Positions 25,173-34,178 are shown, numbered from the stretch's first letter. The stretch is DNA of 64,000 nucleotides from Bacteroidales bacterium (GCA_017479705.1 JAFVCA010000031.1:1-64000); one strand, 5' to 3'. Notes: generated by a model not told the origin, from the sequence alone. Program-made: numbers and translations.

Positions 25173-27836
25173 TTATTCTGTCGTTGTGGTGCTGGTGTCG
25201 TCGGCGCCCACTTTCGAGCGGTTCTCCAGTTCCATCTTACCGAAACGGAGCGTGATGCCGGCGGAGATGTAGCGGCTGTTGAGCGTGTAGCTGTTGCTCT
25301 CGTTCAGCAGGTAGGGGTTGGTGTTGTATGAGCCGGAACCGATTGTCTTCCCCCAGTTGAAGATGTCTTGCACATTGATGTAGGCGGAGAGTTTGCGCTT
25401 AAAGAAGTCTGCACGCACACCGCAGTTCAGGAAGTAGCGTGCCTTGCGTTCTGCGGCCAGGCTGATGGTGGGCGATGAGTAGTTGGCCGAGGCAAAGATC
25501 TGGTACTTGTCAAACACTTTCACCCATGTGTTCAGGCGCACGCTCCACGACACTTTGTGGTTCTCCAGCACCCCTTTAGCCCCTTGGTCAAAGTGGTAGC
25601 CATAGTCATAGACATTGGTATAAAGTCTCACATTGACAAATCCCGACGGGCGGAAGGTGACGAAAGCTGTTCCTCCCACGCGGTAGGATGAGCCCATGTT
25701 GTACGGCACAGTAAACTGAACAATGCGGTCCAGTATCGGGTCAATCTCGTCCGTCGAGGTGGTCAGACTGCTTATCTCGTTGGTGCTGAACCGGGCGTAT
25801 CCCTCCAATCCCACGCTGCCAAAGGTCATGAAATATTTGTTCCAACCTATCTCGGCGTTGTGCGTGTAGGAATAGGTGATGTTGCGGTTGCCGGTCGAAT
25901 AGCTGTCCACCGAATAGCGTTTGTAGGTGGTGATGTTCTCCTCGCTGGGTCGGCGCATGCGCATGGAGTAGTTGAGCTTGAAGTTGTGCATGTCCTCTGT
26001 GCGGTAGGACAGATGGATGGAGGGGTTGTAGGTAAGGAATCCCCGTGCCAGGCTGTCGATGGTGAAGGGGAAGGCTTCGCTGCCGTAATAGCTGAAGTCT
26101 ATATGCTCATACTGTGCTCCGAGGCCCAGCTCCATGGTGAAGTTCCCAAAGCGGCGGGTCCATTCCACGTCGCCTTCCACCGAGTGCTCCAAATCGTCGA
26201 AGTCATAGCTCCGCAATTCGTCTCTCACTTCGCTCGTGGACGCGCTGTCTACCACATTGTAGCGGCGTGATATGTTCTTCAGCCCGTATCCTAAACCGAA
26301 CGACAGCTCTCCGTCCTGGCTGTAGGGGCGGTTGTAGCGCACGTTGGCGTCGAGGTTATTGTTGTGGTAGTTGTCTAAATAACATTTGTCGTAGTTGAAG
26401 AGCGACACCGTTGTGTATTGGCGGATAAAGTCATTCTGGCTGTTTCCGTTGCTGAAGTTGGTGTGCAGACTGGCCCGGATGTTGTGGCCGTTTTTGTCAA
26501 ACTTGTGCGTATAGTCCAGTCCGGCCATGCCGAAACCGTTCGTCGCCTTCGTGTTGTTGGTGTCGAAATAGTGGAAGAAGTCGTAGGGGTCCAAGTTCTC
26601 GCGCTGTCTGTCGTACAGGCTCGTGCTCTTGTTGCCGCTCAGGTTGTAGCTCCCCATAAACTCGATGTTCGTCATCGTGTCTATCTCGTAGCTGATGTGG
26701 GCAAACACATTCCCGCTCAGTCTGCGGCTGTTGCTCTCGCTGTTGTAGCTCTCCGTGGCCACGGTGTCGTAGGTGCTGTCGGGCAGGGCGTTGTGGTCCT
26801 TGCGGTAGGTGGTTTTGCTCCATCCCTCGTTGCTGTTATAATTGTAGCGGCCGCTGGCATACAGGTTCACGGACAGTCTCTCGTTGGCCCAGGTGTACGA
26901 CAGCCAGGGCGATACAAACGGCTGCGTCGCCCCGTTCACACCAAAGCTGATGAAATGGTTGCTCTTGATGTAGGCCGAGGTGATGATGTTGATGACGGCC
27001 TCTGCACTGGTGGCGTACTTGGCCGACGGGTTCGTGATGGTCTCGATGCGGTCCAGGGCGTTGGCCGGCAGGGTTTCGAGGTAGGTCTTCAGGTTCTCCT
27101 CCGTCAGGCGGGAGGGCTTGTCGTTCACCCAAATCTCAACGCTCGACACGCCGCGCAGCGTGATGTTCCCTTCAATGTCCACCTCCACGCCCGGGGCGTT
27201 TTGCAGGGCGTCGCTCGTGGTGCCGGTCTGTATGGTCGGGTCGTCGGCCACGTTGTATATCAGCTTCTCACCGTCCATGGCATACAGGGGTCGTGCCGCC
27301 GTCACCTTCACCTCCGTCAGGGTTGTGGCTCCGGGTGCCAGTTTCAGGGTGCCCAATGCCGTGTTGTTGGTGACGGTGAAGGGTATCAGCACATTCTTAT
27401 ATCCTATGGCCGACACGCGCAGCAGCATATTGCCCTGCGGTATGTTGGTCAGCTCAAAGTAGCCGTTCAGGTCCGTGATGCCACCTTTCACCAAGGTGGT
27501 GTCCTCGGCGCTGAGCACTGCCAGGTTGACATAAGGGATGGCCTCGCCGCTGACGCTGTCCTGCAGTGTGCCGATGACCTTGAACACATCGCCCTCGCGC
27601 ACAGTCTTCTTCTGGCGCACTTGCTGCGCCTTCTCTGCGGCCTCCTGCTGTTGCCGCTGCCGTCTGAAGCGTTCGCGCTCGCTCATTGTGGGTCTGTTTC
27701 CGCCGCCGCCCGGAGGGGGTCCCATGGGGCGTCCGCTGCCGGGGTTGCCTCCCGGCTGGGCCAGAACGGTGGGGGTGAGTGTCAGGAAAAACAGCAATGC
27801 TGCTGTCGAAAAGAATGCTCTGTGTGTGGCTTTCAT
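25173..27836 (-). CDS. Outer-membrane beta-barrel protein (TonB-receptor-like, OMP_b-brl_3 type)
   Basis: An 887-residue protein. ATG 27,836 is chosen because a signal peptide starts there (MKATHRAFFSTAALLFFL...VLAQ). Next comes a Gly/Pro/Arg-rich stretch (GGNPGSGRPMGPPPGGGG) and a Gln-rich basic helix. A carboxypeptidase-regulatory-like domain (about 85-170; GTLQDSVSGEAIPYVNLAV) and a plug-like domain (about 180-290; GVSSVEIWVNDKPSRL, LDRIETITNPSAKY) follow, then a long barrel ending in GITLRFGKMELENRSK. No clear TonB box is seen. This layout fits the family of CarboxypepD_reg-like outer-membrane beta-barrel proteins of Bacteroidetes, whose ligands are mostly unknown. A hairpin terminator follows the gene. 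No SusD partner adjoins it, so it is not a typical SusC. Confidence 0.85.
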   Translation of the reverse strand: MKATHRAFFSTAALLFFLTLTPTVLAQPGGNPGSGRPMGPPPGGGGNRPTMSERERFRRQRQQQEAAEKAQQVRQKKTVREGDVFKVIGTLQDSVSGEAIPYVNLAVLSAEDTTLVKGGITDLNGYFELTNIPQGNMLLRVSAIGYKNVLIPFTVTNNTALGTLKLAPGATTLTEVKVTAARPLYAMDGEKLIYNVADDPTIQTGTTSDALQNAPGVEVDIEGNITLRGVSSVEIWVNDKPSRLTEENLKTYLETLPANALDRIETITNPSAKYATSAEAVINIITSAYIKSNHFISFGVNGATQPFVSPWLSYTWANERLSVNLYASGRYNYNSNEGWSKTTYRKDHNALPDSTYDTVATESYNSESNSRRLSGNVFAHISYEIDTMTNIEFMGSYNLSGNKSTSLYDRQRENLDPYDFFHYFDTNNTKATNGFGMAGLDYTHKFDKNGHNIRASLHTNFSNGNSQNDFIRQYTTVSLFNYDKCYLDNYHNNNLDANVRYNRPYSQDGELSFGLGYGLKNISRRYNVVDSASTSEVRDELRSYDFDDLEHSVEGDVEWTRRFGNFTMELGLGAQYEHIDFSYYGSEAFPFTIDSLARGFLTYNPSIHLSYRTEDMHNFKLNYSMRMRRPSEENITTYKRYSVDSYSTGNRNITYSYTHNAEIGWNKYFMTFGSVGLEGYARFSTNEISSLTTSTDEIDPILDRIVQFTVPYNMGSSYRVGGTAFVTFRPSGFVNVRLYTNVYDYGYHFDQGAKGVLENHKVSWSVRLNTWVKVFDKYQIFASANYSSPTISLAAERKARYFLNCGVRADFFKRKLSAYINVQDIFNWGKTIGSGSYNTNPYLLNESNSYTLNSRYISAGITLRFGKMELENRSKVGADDTSTTTTE

Positions 27837-27892
27837 ATAATACTGTTTTATTATTTTTTGTCTAATATCATTTTGTCTCGGTCGGTCTCTTT

Positions 27893-29269
27893 TTATTGCT
27901 TCGATGTCGAAATTTTTTTCTGCCGTTGTATCGCCGTGGCGTAGACCATGATAATGAGGGTCGTCAGCAGTTCGGCGCAGGGGACGGCAAGCCACAGCCC
28001 AGGTGTCCCCAGCAGTCCGGGCAGCACTGCAAAGGCCGCCACCAAGAACACGATGCCCCGCAGGATGGTGAACAGGCTGGCGGCGCCGGACCGCTCAATG
28101 CTTTGCATGTAGCCCACAATGCAGATGTTCAAAGCCATAAACAGGAAGCCGGAACCGTAGTAGGGCAGTCCTGCCGAGGCGATGGCGTAGGTCGGGCTTT
28201 CCGGCGTGAGGAAGCAAAGCACCACCGTCGGCGAAAAGAAGAGGAACACAAGGCTCACTACCACCCCTATCACCACGGACACCAACAGGCTGAACCGCAG
28301 TGTGCCAAAGACCCGGGGCTGCTTTCCCGCCCCGTGGTTGAAGCTGATGATAGGCTGTGCCGACTGCGCCACAGCGTTGCAAATCATATACACCAAGGGG
28401 AACAGGTAGCACGCAATGCTGTAGGCCGCCACCCCTTCGTCGCCGATGTGGCGCATAAAGGCCAGATTTCCGCTCAGCATCATTACCGCCACAGCAATCT
28501 CGCCCACCAAGCCGGGGAACCCCACGCGAACCATATAGCCCACGTTGCGCAGCGTCAGCCTCAGGCTGGTACGGGTGGTTTTGAGCCGGTACAGGCGCAA
28601 TGTGCGGGAGCGGAACAGCATGTAGTACACCACCATCAGGGTGCCCACCAGTCCGCCGATGTCCGTGGCCAAGGCGGCCCCCATCAGTCCCATCCCGCAG
28701 GGGAAGATGAAAACATAGTCCAACACAATGTTCACCACGGCCGGGATGATGTTGGAGAACATGGCATAGCGGGGCGACCCGTCCAACCGGATTACAAACA
28801 GTCCGAGGGTCTCAATCATCAGCAACAGGCAGGTGGGCAGGAACCATACGTAGTACTCCCGTGTGGGTTCATACAGCGTCCCCTCCACGCCCAGCAGATG
28901 CAGCACCGTGGTGGGGAACAGGTAGCAGAATGTCCCCATCAGCAGTGAGATTGCAATGCCCGCTCCGAAAGCTTGCGTCACGTTGATGCGCGCCGCCTTG
29001 GCGTTCCCCTTCGAGAGGTGGATGGCTGCCACCACGCTGGCGCCCACACCAAGCATCATCCCCAGCCCGTTGATGAGCATCATGATGGGGGCTATCAAGT
29101 TGATGGAGGCCAGCCCGTAGGCTCCAATGCCGTGTCCCACAAAAATGCCGTCCGTCAGCAGAAAGGCCATGTTGAACAGCATCCCCAGCAGGGTGGGGAA
29201 GAAGATGCTGGCAAACAAACGCCCTATGTTGGCGTTGCCGAAATCAATGTTGTCTCTGTTATCGTACAT
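27893..29269 (-). CDS. MATE-family efflux transporter
   Basis: A 458-residue, 12-helix MATE transporter (MatE domains at about 15-175 and 235-400). It opens MYDNRDNIDFGNANIGRLFA, with FFPTLLGMLFNMAFLLTDGIFVGHGIG and INLIAPIMMLINGLGMMLGVGAS next, typical of the first repeat. A second repeat with NAVAQSAQPIISFNHGAG follows. It exports small molecules using Na+ or H+; the substrate cannot be read. I use ATG 29,269, where homology begins; upstream in-frame sequence is low-complexity and unlikely to be coding. The barrel-protein gene starts 57 bp downstream, so the two could be co-transcribed. Confidence 0.9.
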   Translation of the reverse strand: MYDNRDNIDFGNANIGRLFASIFFPTLLGMLFNMAFLLTDGIFVGHGIGAYGLASINLIAPIMMLINGLGMMLGVGASVVAAIHLSKGNAKAARINVTQAFGAGIAISLLMGTFCYLFPTTVLHLLGVEGTLYEPTREYYVWFLPTCLLLMIETLGLFVIRLDGSPRYAMFSNIIPAVVNIVLDYVFIFPCGMGLMGAALATDIGGLVGTLMVVYYMLFRSRTLRLYRLKTTRTSLRLTLRNVGYMVRVGFPGLVGEIAVAVMMLSGNLAFMRHIGDEGVAAYSIACYLFPLVYMICNAVAQSAQPIISFNHGAGKQPRVFGTLRFSLLVSVVIGVVVSLVFLFFSPTVVLCFLTPESPTYAIASAGLPYYGSGFLFMALNICIVGYMQSIERSGAASLFTILRGIVFLVAAFAVLPGLLGTPGLWLAVPCAELLTTLIIMVYATAIQRQKKISTSKQ

Positions 29270-29451
29270 ATTCAGTCTGTTTTTTCCCGTTCTTTGGGGC
29301 AACGAGAAAGGGGGTAGGGGCGGACCTCTGCCGTCTCCTACTCCCTGCTCTGCGGTTTGCCGCAATGGGTTGTTTCTTAGTCGTTATGCTCTTTGTCGCC
29401 TTCGGCCGGGATGCTCCTTTGGGGTAAGGCGGCTCCCGTGCCGGTGAGGCT

Positions 29452-30063
29452 TTAGGCTTGGCGTGATTTCAGCTCCTCGTAAAACTTGGCGCGGGCCGTA
29501 ATCATGTAGGGCCGCACCCACAGGAAACCAATCCCGAAGGTGATGATGCCCAGCAATATCCAGCCAATAAAGCTGAGATCCAACAGGAAGAGCTTGCCCT
29601 TGTAGCCCTGCATCATCTGCTGGCTGCACCGCAGACTCTCGGTCACCTTCAGTTCGGGGTTGTCGTGAAGGATGTAGGGCGTCAGGGCGTAGGAGTAGGA
29701 TTTCACTATGCCGGGTATGACCAGCAGCAGCGACCACAGGAACACGAAGAGCATCACCAGCAGCGAGGCTCCCAACCAGCGTCCATAGTGGTTGAACACG
29801 GCAAAGGGGCGCGTCACCAGCTCGTCGTCCACGGCTTCGCCGCGCACAAATTGCAGGTAGGCCGCAGTAAAGCCGAACGCCAAGGGCGCGGACACCAGCA
29901 GCCCGCCGAAAGGCACGGAAGCGGCCATGTAGCTCACGGCGATGAAAAGCAGCATGCTCAGCACCGGGTAGAGCCACTGCCCCCGCAGGTGCTCCAAGGC
30001 TGCGTGGCGCAGCTGGCTGTTGGCGGGCATGGCGGAAGGATTGATTGTGTTTTGTGTATCCAT
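29452..30063 (-). CDS. DUF975-like integral membrane protein
   Basis: A 203-residue membrane protein with about five hydrophobic segments. It starts MDTQNTINPSAMPANSQLRHAA. WLYPVLSMLLFIAVSYMAAS, FAVFNHYGRWLGASLLVMLFVFLWSLLLVIPGIVKSYSYALTPYIL and LSFIGWILLGIITFGIGFLWV resemble the DUF975 family, whose function is unknown. IPGIVKxxxYxxxPxI is the strongest family feature. Start ATG 30,063 lies 29 bp downstream of a TATCTTTG -7 element on the - strand. It is monocistronic or followed by the MATE gene at some distance. Confidence 0.75.
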   Translation of the reverse strand: MDTQNTINPSAMPANSQLRHAALEHLRGQWLYPVLSMLLFIAVSYMAASVPFGGLLVSAPLAFGFTAAYLQFVRGEAVDDELVTRPFAVFNHYGRWLGASLLVMLFVFLWSLLLVIPGIVKSYSYALTPYILHDNPELKVTESLRCSQQMMQGYKGKLFLLDLSFIGWILLGIITFGIGFLWVRPYMITARAKFYEELKSRQA

Positions 30064-30091
30064 AGCAGTCTTGTCTGTTTTATTCAGCGTG

Positions 30092-30099
30092 CAAAGATA
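30092..30099 (-). promoter_or_regulatory. -7 element for the DUF975-like gene
   Basis: TATCTTTG on the - strand matches TAnnTTTG and lies 29 bp ahead of ATG 30,063. A clear -33 TTTG at the expected spacing is not visible. Confidence 0.6.
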
Positions 30100-30113
30100 C
30101 ACATTTTTTTTCA

Positions 30114-30481
30114 ATCGGAGGCTTTTTTCTCTCCCGTGGCAGCCGCAATCCTGTGTATATGGCACTTATATGTATGGAAAACATATCTTTGCGGATGGTT
30201 CCCTCCCGTTTTTTTTCTACGCCACATTCCTGCATCGGCACTGAGTCTCCTCGCTGTCCTCAACTCCGCTCGCTGCAGGATTCTTTGCCCTTGTCCGCCG
30301 TCGCATTAGCCCAATGAGATTAGGATAAATGATAGATAAGTATACGGGAAATGAGCGGGACGGAGCGAAGGAAGGGCGAGGGCGGGATGTCCGGGCATTT
30401 GGACTACAGCGGTTTGAGGGTGGGCGGGAGCCGCGGCACAGCCGACGGGGCGCGCGAGGAGGTGCGTTTTTGCATTGAAAC
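30114..30481. other. Intergenic stretch with no recognised feature
   Basis: Between the divergent DUF975-like gene and the orphan exported-protein gene. I see no reading frame with coding character, no hairpin with a T tract and no repeat of the dispersed families found elsewhere in the window. Confidence 0.5.
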
Positions 30482-30513
30482 TTGGGCTAATTGAAAAAAT
30501 AATTGTATCTTTG
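30482..30513 (+). promoter_or_regulatory. Promoter with start codon 4 bp from the -7 box
   Basis: TTGG at 30,482-30,485, a 20-bp spacer and TATCTTTG at 30,506-30,513 fit the Bacteroidetes consensus. ATG 30,518 begins four bases after the box, so the transcript is probably leaderless or nearly so. Confidence 0.7.
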
Positions 30514-30517
30514 CAGC

Positions 30518-31831
30518 ATGAAACGTTACTATTTTTTACTATTCTTATGCTCCTTGGGGGGTACCCTGCAGGGGCAGGAAATCAGAGTGGGCACGGCCCG
30601 GCCGGTGGATTCGGCGGGCGTGGTGACCGATTATTTTCTGCGGCCTTACCGCGTGCAGCGGGAGTTGCTCCTGTTGCAGGACGCTGTCGATGACTGGCGC
30701 GAGGAGTTGAGCGCCGACGAGCTACAGTCGGAGGCATGGCAGCGCGACCACGGGCGGCTGCACACGTGGCGCATAGGGGTGGACGCAACAACCTTTCTGC
30801 GCGATGCCGCTTTCTCCCTGCCCTACACGCGGGGCTACACAGCCACGGGCTTTTTTGTCACGCCGTATGCCAAGCACTTGTTGGGGCCGGATGCGCAGTT
30901 GATGGTAGGTGTGCACCTGGCGGGTGCGGCGGGCTATGACGGCATCCGCGCGTGGCAGCCTTTGGTGCGGCTGGAGTATGAGCCGTTTGCCCATTTCCGG
31001 GTGGTGATGGGGTCGCTGTATGGGACGCTGGCGCATGGGCTTTACGAGCCGATGCTGGACCGCGAACGCTACATTTACGACCATCAGGAGGAGGGCGTGC
31101 AGATACTGACGGACTACTGGCTGGGGAACCGGCAGCGGTGGCGCATGGACACTTGGCTGCACTGGGAGGAGCTGTTGGAGCCGTGGCAGCCTCGCCAGGA
31201 GCGTTTCACTCTGGGTAGCAGTCAGGAGCTGACACTCTGCGGCCCGCAGCAACGCGGCAACAGTGTGCGGGAGGTGGAGGTGAGTGTGCCGTTCAGCTTC
31301 CTGGGCAGCCACAGGGGAGGGCAGTTCTCAACACTGGACACCTGCATCCAGTCGCTGTTCAACGAGAGTGTGGGCTTGCGGGTGAATGTGCCCGTGGGGC
31401 AAGGGGCCGCCGTGGCGGTGGATGTGCCGTTCTTTTTCTATCAGGACATTTCGCCCACCAAGTGCATGGCCTACGACAACGGCTGGGCGTGGTGGCCGCA
31501 GCTGTCGGCGGACTGGATGTTCGCCCAGGACCCCATCGACGAAAAAGCGTTCTGGCACGGGTCGTGGCGCCTGTTGCTGCAAGCCGGCTACTGGCAGGGG
31601 CACCAGTTCATTGCCCCGCGGGGCAGCTACCTGTTTCAGAGCGTCAGCTGGCACAGACCGGATTTTGCCGTGGCCGAGAGACGGATGGTGACGGGGAAAC
31701 TGGCCTTCGAGAACCGATATAACGAGCGCTTTTCCTTGGGGTTGGACACGGAGTATTATTATGACCTTGAGGAGAGGGCTATGGATTTTGCTTTCGGGCT
31801 GTACCTGCGCTATGGGCTGATGCCGAAATGA
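30518..31831 (+). CDS. Hypothetical exported protein, probable beta-barrel
   Basis: A 437-residue protein that I do not recognise. It has a signal peptide (MKRYYFLLFLCSLGGTLQGQ). Many alternating-hydrophobic strands follow (GVHLAGAAGYDGI, VRLEYEPFAHFRVVMGSLY, LSLGLDTEYYYDLEE), and the end LYLRYGLMPK resembles the last strand of an outer-membrane barrel. Trp and Tyr are abundant. ATG 30,518 is preferred because the signal peptide starts there and the promoter leaves no room upstream. The gene is strongly G-ending at third codon positions. It stands alone between two promoters or terminators, so its role cannot be read from neighbours. Confidence 0.7.
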   Translation: MKRYYFLLFLCSLGGTLQGQEIRVGTARPVDSAGVVTDYFLRPYRVQRELLLLQDAVDDWREELSADELQSEAWQRDHGRLHTWRIGVDATTFLRDAAFSLPYTRGYTATGFFVTPYAKHLLGPDAQLMVGVHLAGAAGYDGIRAWQPLVRLEYEPFAHFRVVMGSLYGTLAHGLYEPMLDRERYIYDHQEEGVQILTDYWLGNRQRWRMDTWLHWEELLEPWQPRQERFTLGSSQELTLCGPQQRGNSVREVEVSVPFSFLGSHRGGQFSTLDTCIQSLFNESVGLRVNVPVGQGAAVAVDVPFFFYQDISPTKCMAYDNGWAWWPQLSADWMFAQDPIDEKAFWHGSWRLLLQAGYWQGHQFIAPRGSYLFQSVSWHRPDFAVAERRMVTGKLAFENRYNERFSLGLDTEYYYDLEERAMDFAFGLYLRYGLMPK

Positions 31832-31847
31832 GCTGCGGCACAGAAAG

Positions 31848-31883
31848 CAGACAATCCGTCGGGCAGAGCCAGCGGATTGTCTG
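31848..31883. terminator. Hairpin between convergent genes
   Basis: CAGACAATCCG at 31,848-31,858 pairs perfectly with CGGATTGTCTG at 31,873-31,883 around a 14-nt loop. There is no clear T tract. It lies between the stops of the orphan exported protein and the LolA-like protein. Confidence 0.6.
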
Positions 31884-31904
31884 TGCGGGATGTGATGCGC
31901 GGCG

Positions 31905-32588
31905 TTAGTCGAGCTTGTAGACTTTGCCGTCGATGGGTGTGTTGAGCAGCGGCGCGTGAATGGTGCCTTTGGCGTCGAGCCCCATGGTGTATTTGTGGAT
32001 GATGCCCAGTTTCTCCTCCATCTCCATGTAGTCAATGAGGCAGGTCTTCTTGTCGTATTTGAGCACCATCTTGGTGATGCCCTTGTTGTAGCCCTTCTTG
32101 ACGGTAAGGGTGATGATGTAGTGATGGGCGTCGGTGGCCATCTGGAAGTTGGTGTTGAGGTCGTTGCAGATGCTGTAGATGTCGCCGTTCATGGCCCAGG
32201 CGAGGGCGTTGCCCAGCAGTTTCATGAGGGGGACGAAACGGTAGTTGAAGTTGAGTTTGTGGCCGTCGATGCCGTTGTAGAGGTTGGTGGTGGTGATGAT
32301 GTAGTATTCGCCTTCGGGGTCGGAGTAGCGCATGGCTATCTTGGCCTCGGTGTCGCCGTGTTTGGCGGGTTTGACCTGCTCGTAGTAGAGGGTGCCGTAG
32401 CGGTGCTGGATGGTGTTTTTCTTGGGTTTGATAAGGTCGTGGCGGAAGGTGTTCTGGATGCTGCGGTACTGCTTGTTGGTGGTGAGGAGTTTGTTGAGGA
32501 CGGTGCTGTCCTTGGCGGTGATGGTTTGGGCCGTGACCGATGCTGTGAGCGTAAGGGCGAGGAGGAGAAGGGTGAGTGCTTTTTTCAT
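31905..32588 (-). CDS. LolA-like periplasmic protein
   Basis: A 227-residue exported protein with signal peptide MKKALTLLLLALTLTASVTAQ. The body resembles the LolA/LolB-like fold: an N-terminal helix (SIQNTFRHDLIKPKKN), then strands with polar-hydrophobic alternation (GTLYYEQVKPAKHGDTEAKIAMRY, YYIITTTNLYNGIDG) and ITLTVKKGYNKGITKMVLKYDKKTCLIDYMEM. LolA carries lipoproteins through the periplasm; Bacteroidetes have several divergent homologues with unknown cargo. It is longer than enterobacterial LolA (about 180 mature residues). The peptidase gene lies upstream but is separated by a terminator, so the two are probably independent. Confidence 0.6.
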   Translation of the reverse strand: MKKALTLLLLALTLTASVTAQTITAKDSTVLNKLLTTNKQYRSIQNTFRHDLIKPKKNTIQHRYGTLYYEQVKPAKHGDTEAKIAMRYSDPEGEYYIITTTNLYNGIDGHKLNFNYRFVPLMKLLGNALAWAMNGDIYSICNDLNTNFQMATDAHHYIITLTVKKGYNKGITKMVLKYDKKTCLIDYMEMEEKLGIIHKYTMGLDAKGTIHAPLLNTPIDGKVYKLD

Positions 32589-32620
32589 TGTTGTGTGATT
32601 TAATTTGTGCTAAAAAGAAT

Positions 32621-32648
32621 GTCCCCCGATAGGGATGCATCGGGGGAC
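32621..32648 (-). terminator. Terminator of the C10 peptidase gene
   Basis: GTCCCCCGAT (32,621-32,630) pairs perfectly with ATCGGGGGAC (32,639-32,648). On the - strand the stem is followed by ATTCTTTTTAG. It lies 46 bp beyond the peptidase stop. Confidence 0.8.
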
Positions 32649-32693
32649 TCGGATTGGGTATTGTTGAGTATTACCTGTCGATGCAGAGGTGGA

Positions 32694-34130
32694 TTATCTG
32701 ACGGTGAATTTCACAGCGTCGCCGTTGAGACGGTAGATGTAGGTGCCGGGAGCGTAGCCCTGAAGGTCGAGGCGGTACTCCTTGGTGCCGCCGGGGATGA
32801 TGAGGTTCTCAACCACTTTGCCGTCGATGGCATAGATGGTGAGGGCAGCGTTGAGGGGGAGGTCAGAGGGAATCATCAGATAGTCGGTGGCGGGGTTGGG
32901 ATAGCAGGGGGCAGTGGTGTAGGTGGTGTTGTCGTCGATGCCCAGGTTGTTGGGGTGAATCTTGTAGACCATGCCGTGGCGACCGGAGAAGGTGTAACCG
33001 CCGGCAGGCTCGATGCTGGAAGCGGGTGTGAGGGTGAAGAAACCGTCAGCTCCGCTGCTGCCCCAGCCCCAACGGATATAGAACTTGTTGTTGTCGGAAG
33101 AGGAGGAACCGGCAATGACAAAGGCATGGCCAGCAGCGTCACGGCCTGTGCCAGCGGGGTCGTAGGCACTGTAGTAGACGGGACGGCGGTGGTTGTCCAG
33201 CTCGTCATGGAGAATGGTGTTCCACTGGTTGTTGGTGTAGCCCTGGCGAAGAATGTAAGTGGCTTCGTCGCTATAGTTGAAATATTTGTAAAGGGCAGGG
33301 GGAACATCCTGGCTAAGGGCTCCACTGCCTTCAGCGTCCCAGCCCATCTTGACGGTGACACCGCAGGCAAACAGCAGTTTGCCAATGGCGCGCTTGCGCT
33401 CATAGGAGCTGTTGAAGGTGAGGGTGTTGGGCATGTTCTCGAAGTCGAATCTGTTGGAGTCGACACGGAATTTGTAACGAATGGTTTGTCCGTTCCAGGA
33501 GAAAGAGGCTGTGGGCTCGACATCGCCACCCATCTCGGGATATTTCCAGTAGTGGATAATCATGCCCATGGCGGTGGCAACGCAGCCGGCGGGGCATTGG
33601 ACATTGTTCTTGACGGGGCACCACAGGTTGTAGGGGGCTACTTGGTCCCATTTGGCCTGGACGAGGACGGCCTTGCTGGAGGGGTCGCAGGTGAAGGTCT
33701 GTTCGGTGAGTTCGTTCCAGAGGGCTTTGATTTCGGCCGTGGGCTGGACGTTGCTGTTCTGGTTCTCGGAGATGAGCTTGGTGTAGCCCTCCAAGATGTA
33801 CTGGCAGGCAGGGCTGATGTTTTCGGGGTCGAAAAATCCTACAGGAGAGTAGGCCAGAACGGGGTCGGTGCAATCAGAGGCGGAGACGATAACGAAACCG
33901 TTGTCGGCAACGTTGAAAGCGTACATGGCAGGGACACACAGGGTGGGATTGTCGTACTGCATGACCAGCTTCAGGTTGTCAGCGTCGACAGGCTCTTTGG
34001 CACCAGTGGCCACGGTGAAGTAATAGGCACCAATCTGTTTTGCGGTCTGAAGGTCGATGTTCTCTGCTTTGATGTTTCCGCACATCAAGACTGAGAACAT
34101 GAAAATGACAGATAAAATTCTGTTTTTCAT
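32694..34130 (-). CDS. C10-family cysteine peptidase with T9SS sorting domain
   Basis: A 478-residue secreted protease of the streptopain/SpeB and interpain type. It has a signal peptide (MKNRILSVIFMFSVLMCGNIKA), an inhibitory propeptide (about 23-150; NGFVIVSASD near 77-86 is a Spi-like signature) and a catalytic domain with Cys183 in QCPAGCVATAMGMIIHYW and His335 in AAGHAFVIAG, followed by YIRWGWGSSGADGFF. The tail (about 405-478; YPNPATDYLMI, GTYIYRLNGDAVKFTVR) is a type A type-IX-secretion sorting domain, so the protein is exported across the outer membrane. Such enzymes degrade host or dietary protein. It has its own -7 element upstream and a terminator downstream. Confidence 0.92.
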   Translation of the reverse strand: MKNRILSVIFMFSVLMCGNIKAENIDLQTAKQIGAYYFTVATGAKEPVDADNLKLVMQYDNPTLCVPAMYAFNVADNGFVIVSASDCTDPVLAYSPVGFFDPENISPACQYILEGYTKLISENQNSNVQPTAEIKALWNELTEQTFTCDPSSKAVLVQAKWDQVAPYNLWCPVKNNVQCPAGCVATAMGMIIHYWKYPEMGGDVEPTASFSWNGQTIRYKFRVDSNRFDFENMPNTLTFNSSYERKRAIGKLLFACGVTVKMGWDAEGSGALSQDVPPALYKYFNYSDEATYILRQGYTNNQWNTILHDELDNHRRPVYYSAYDPAGTGRDAAGHAFVIAGSSSSDNNKFYIRWGWGSSGADGFFTLTPASSIEPAGGYTFSGRHGMVYKIHPNNLGIDDNTTYTTAPCYPNPATDYLMIPSDLPLNAALTIYAIDGKVVENLIIPGGTKEYRLDLQGYAPGTYIYRLNGDAVKFTVR

Positions 34131-34178
34131 TGTTTTCTTTGATATTATTTATTGATAATGATGTTTGTTTTCATTTGG

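Noticed and set aside
25173..27836. The barrel gene as SusC of a polysaccharide utilisation locus
   Set aside because: There is no SusD-type lipoprotein beside it and no glycan-degrading genes near it. Its domain layout fits the non-Sus OMP_b-brl_3 type better.
26418..27944. A 508-residue open frame on the + strand opposite the outer-membrane barrel gene
   Set aside because: It is antisense to a gene with signal peptide and clear domains. Its translation is Val/Gly/His-rich low-complexity sequence with no family features.
27896..28948. A 350-residue + strand frame opposite the MATE gene
   Set aside because: The His/Gln/Arg-rich translation has no hydrophobic core, while the - strand encodes 12 membrane helices.
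32607..34094. A 495-residue + strand frame opposite the C10 peptidase gene
   Set aside because: The peptidase strand has catalytic motifs and a sorting domain. The antisense product is Val/Gly-rich and arises from codon bias.
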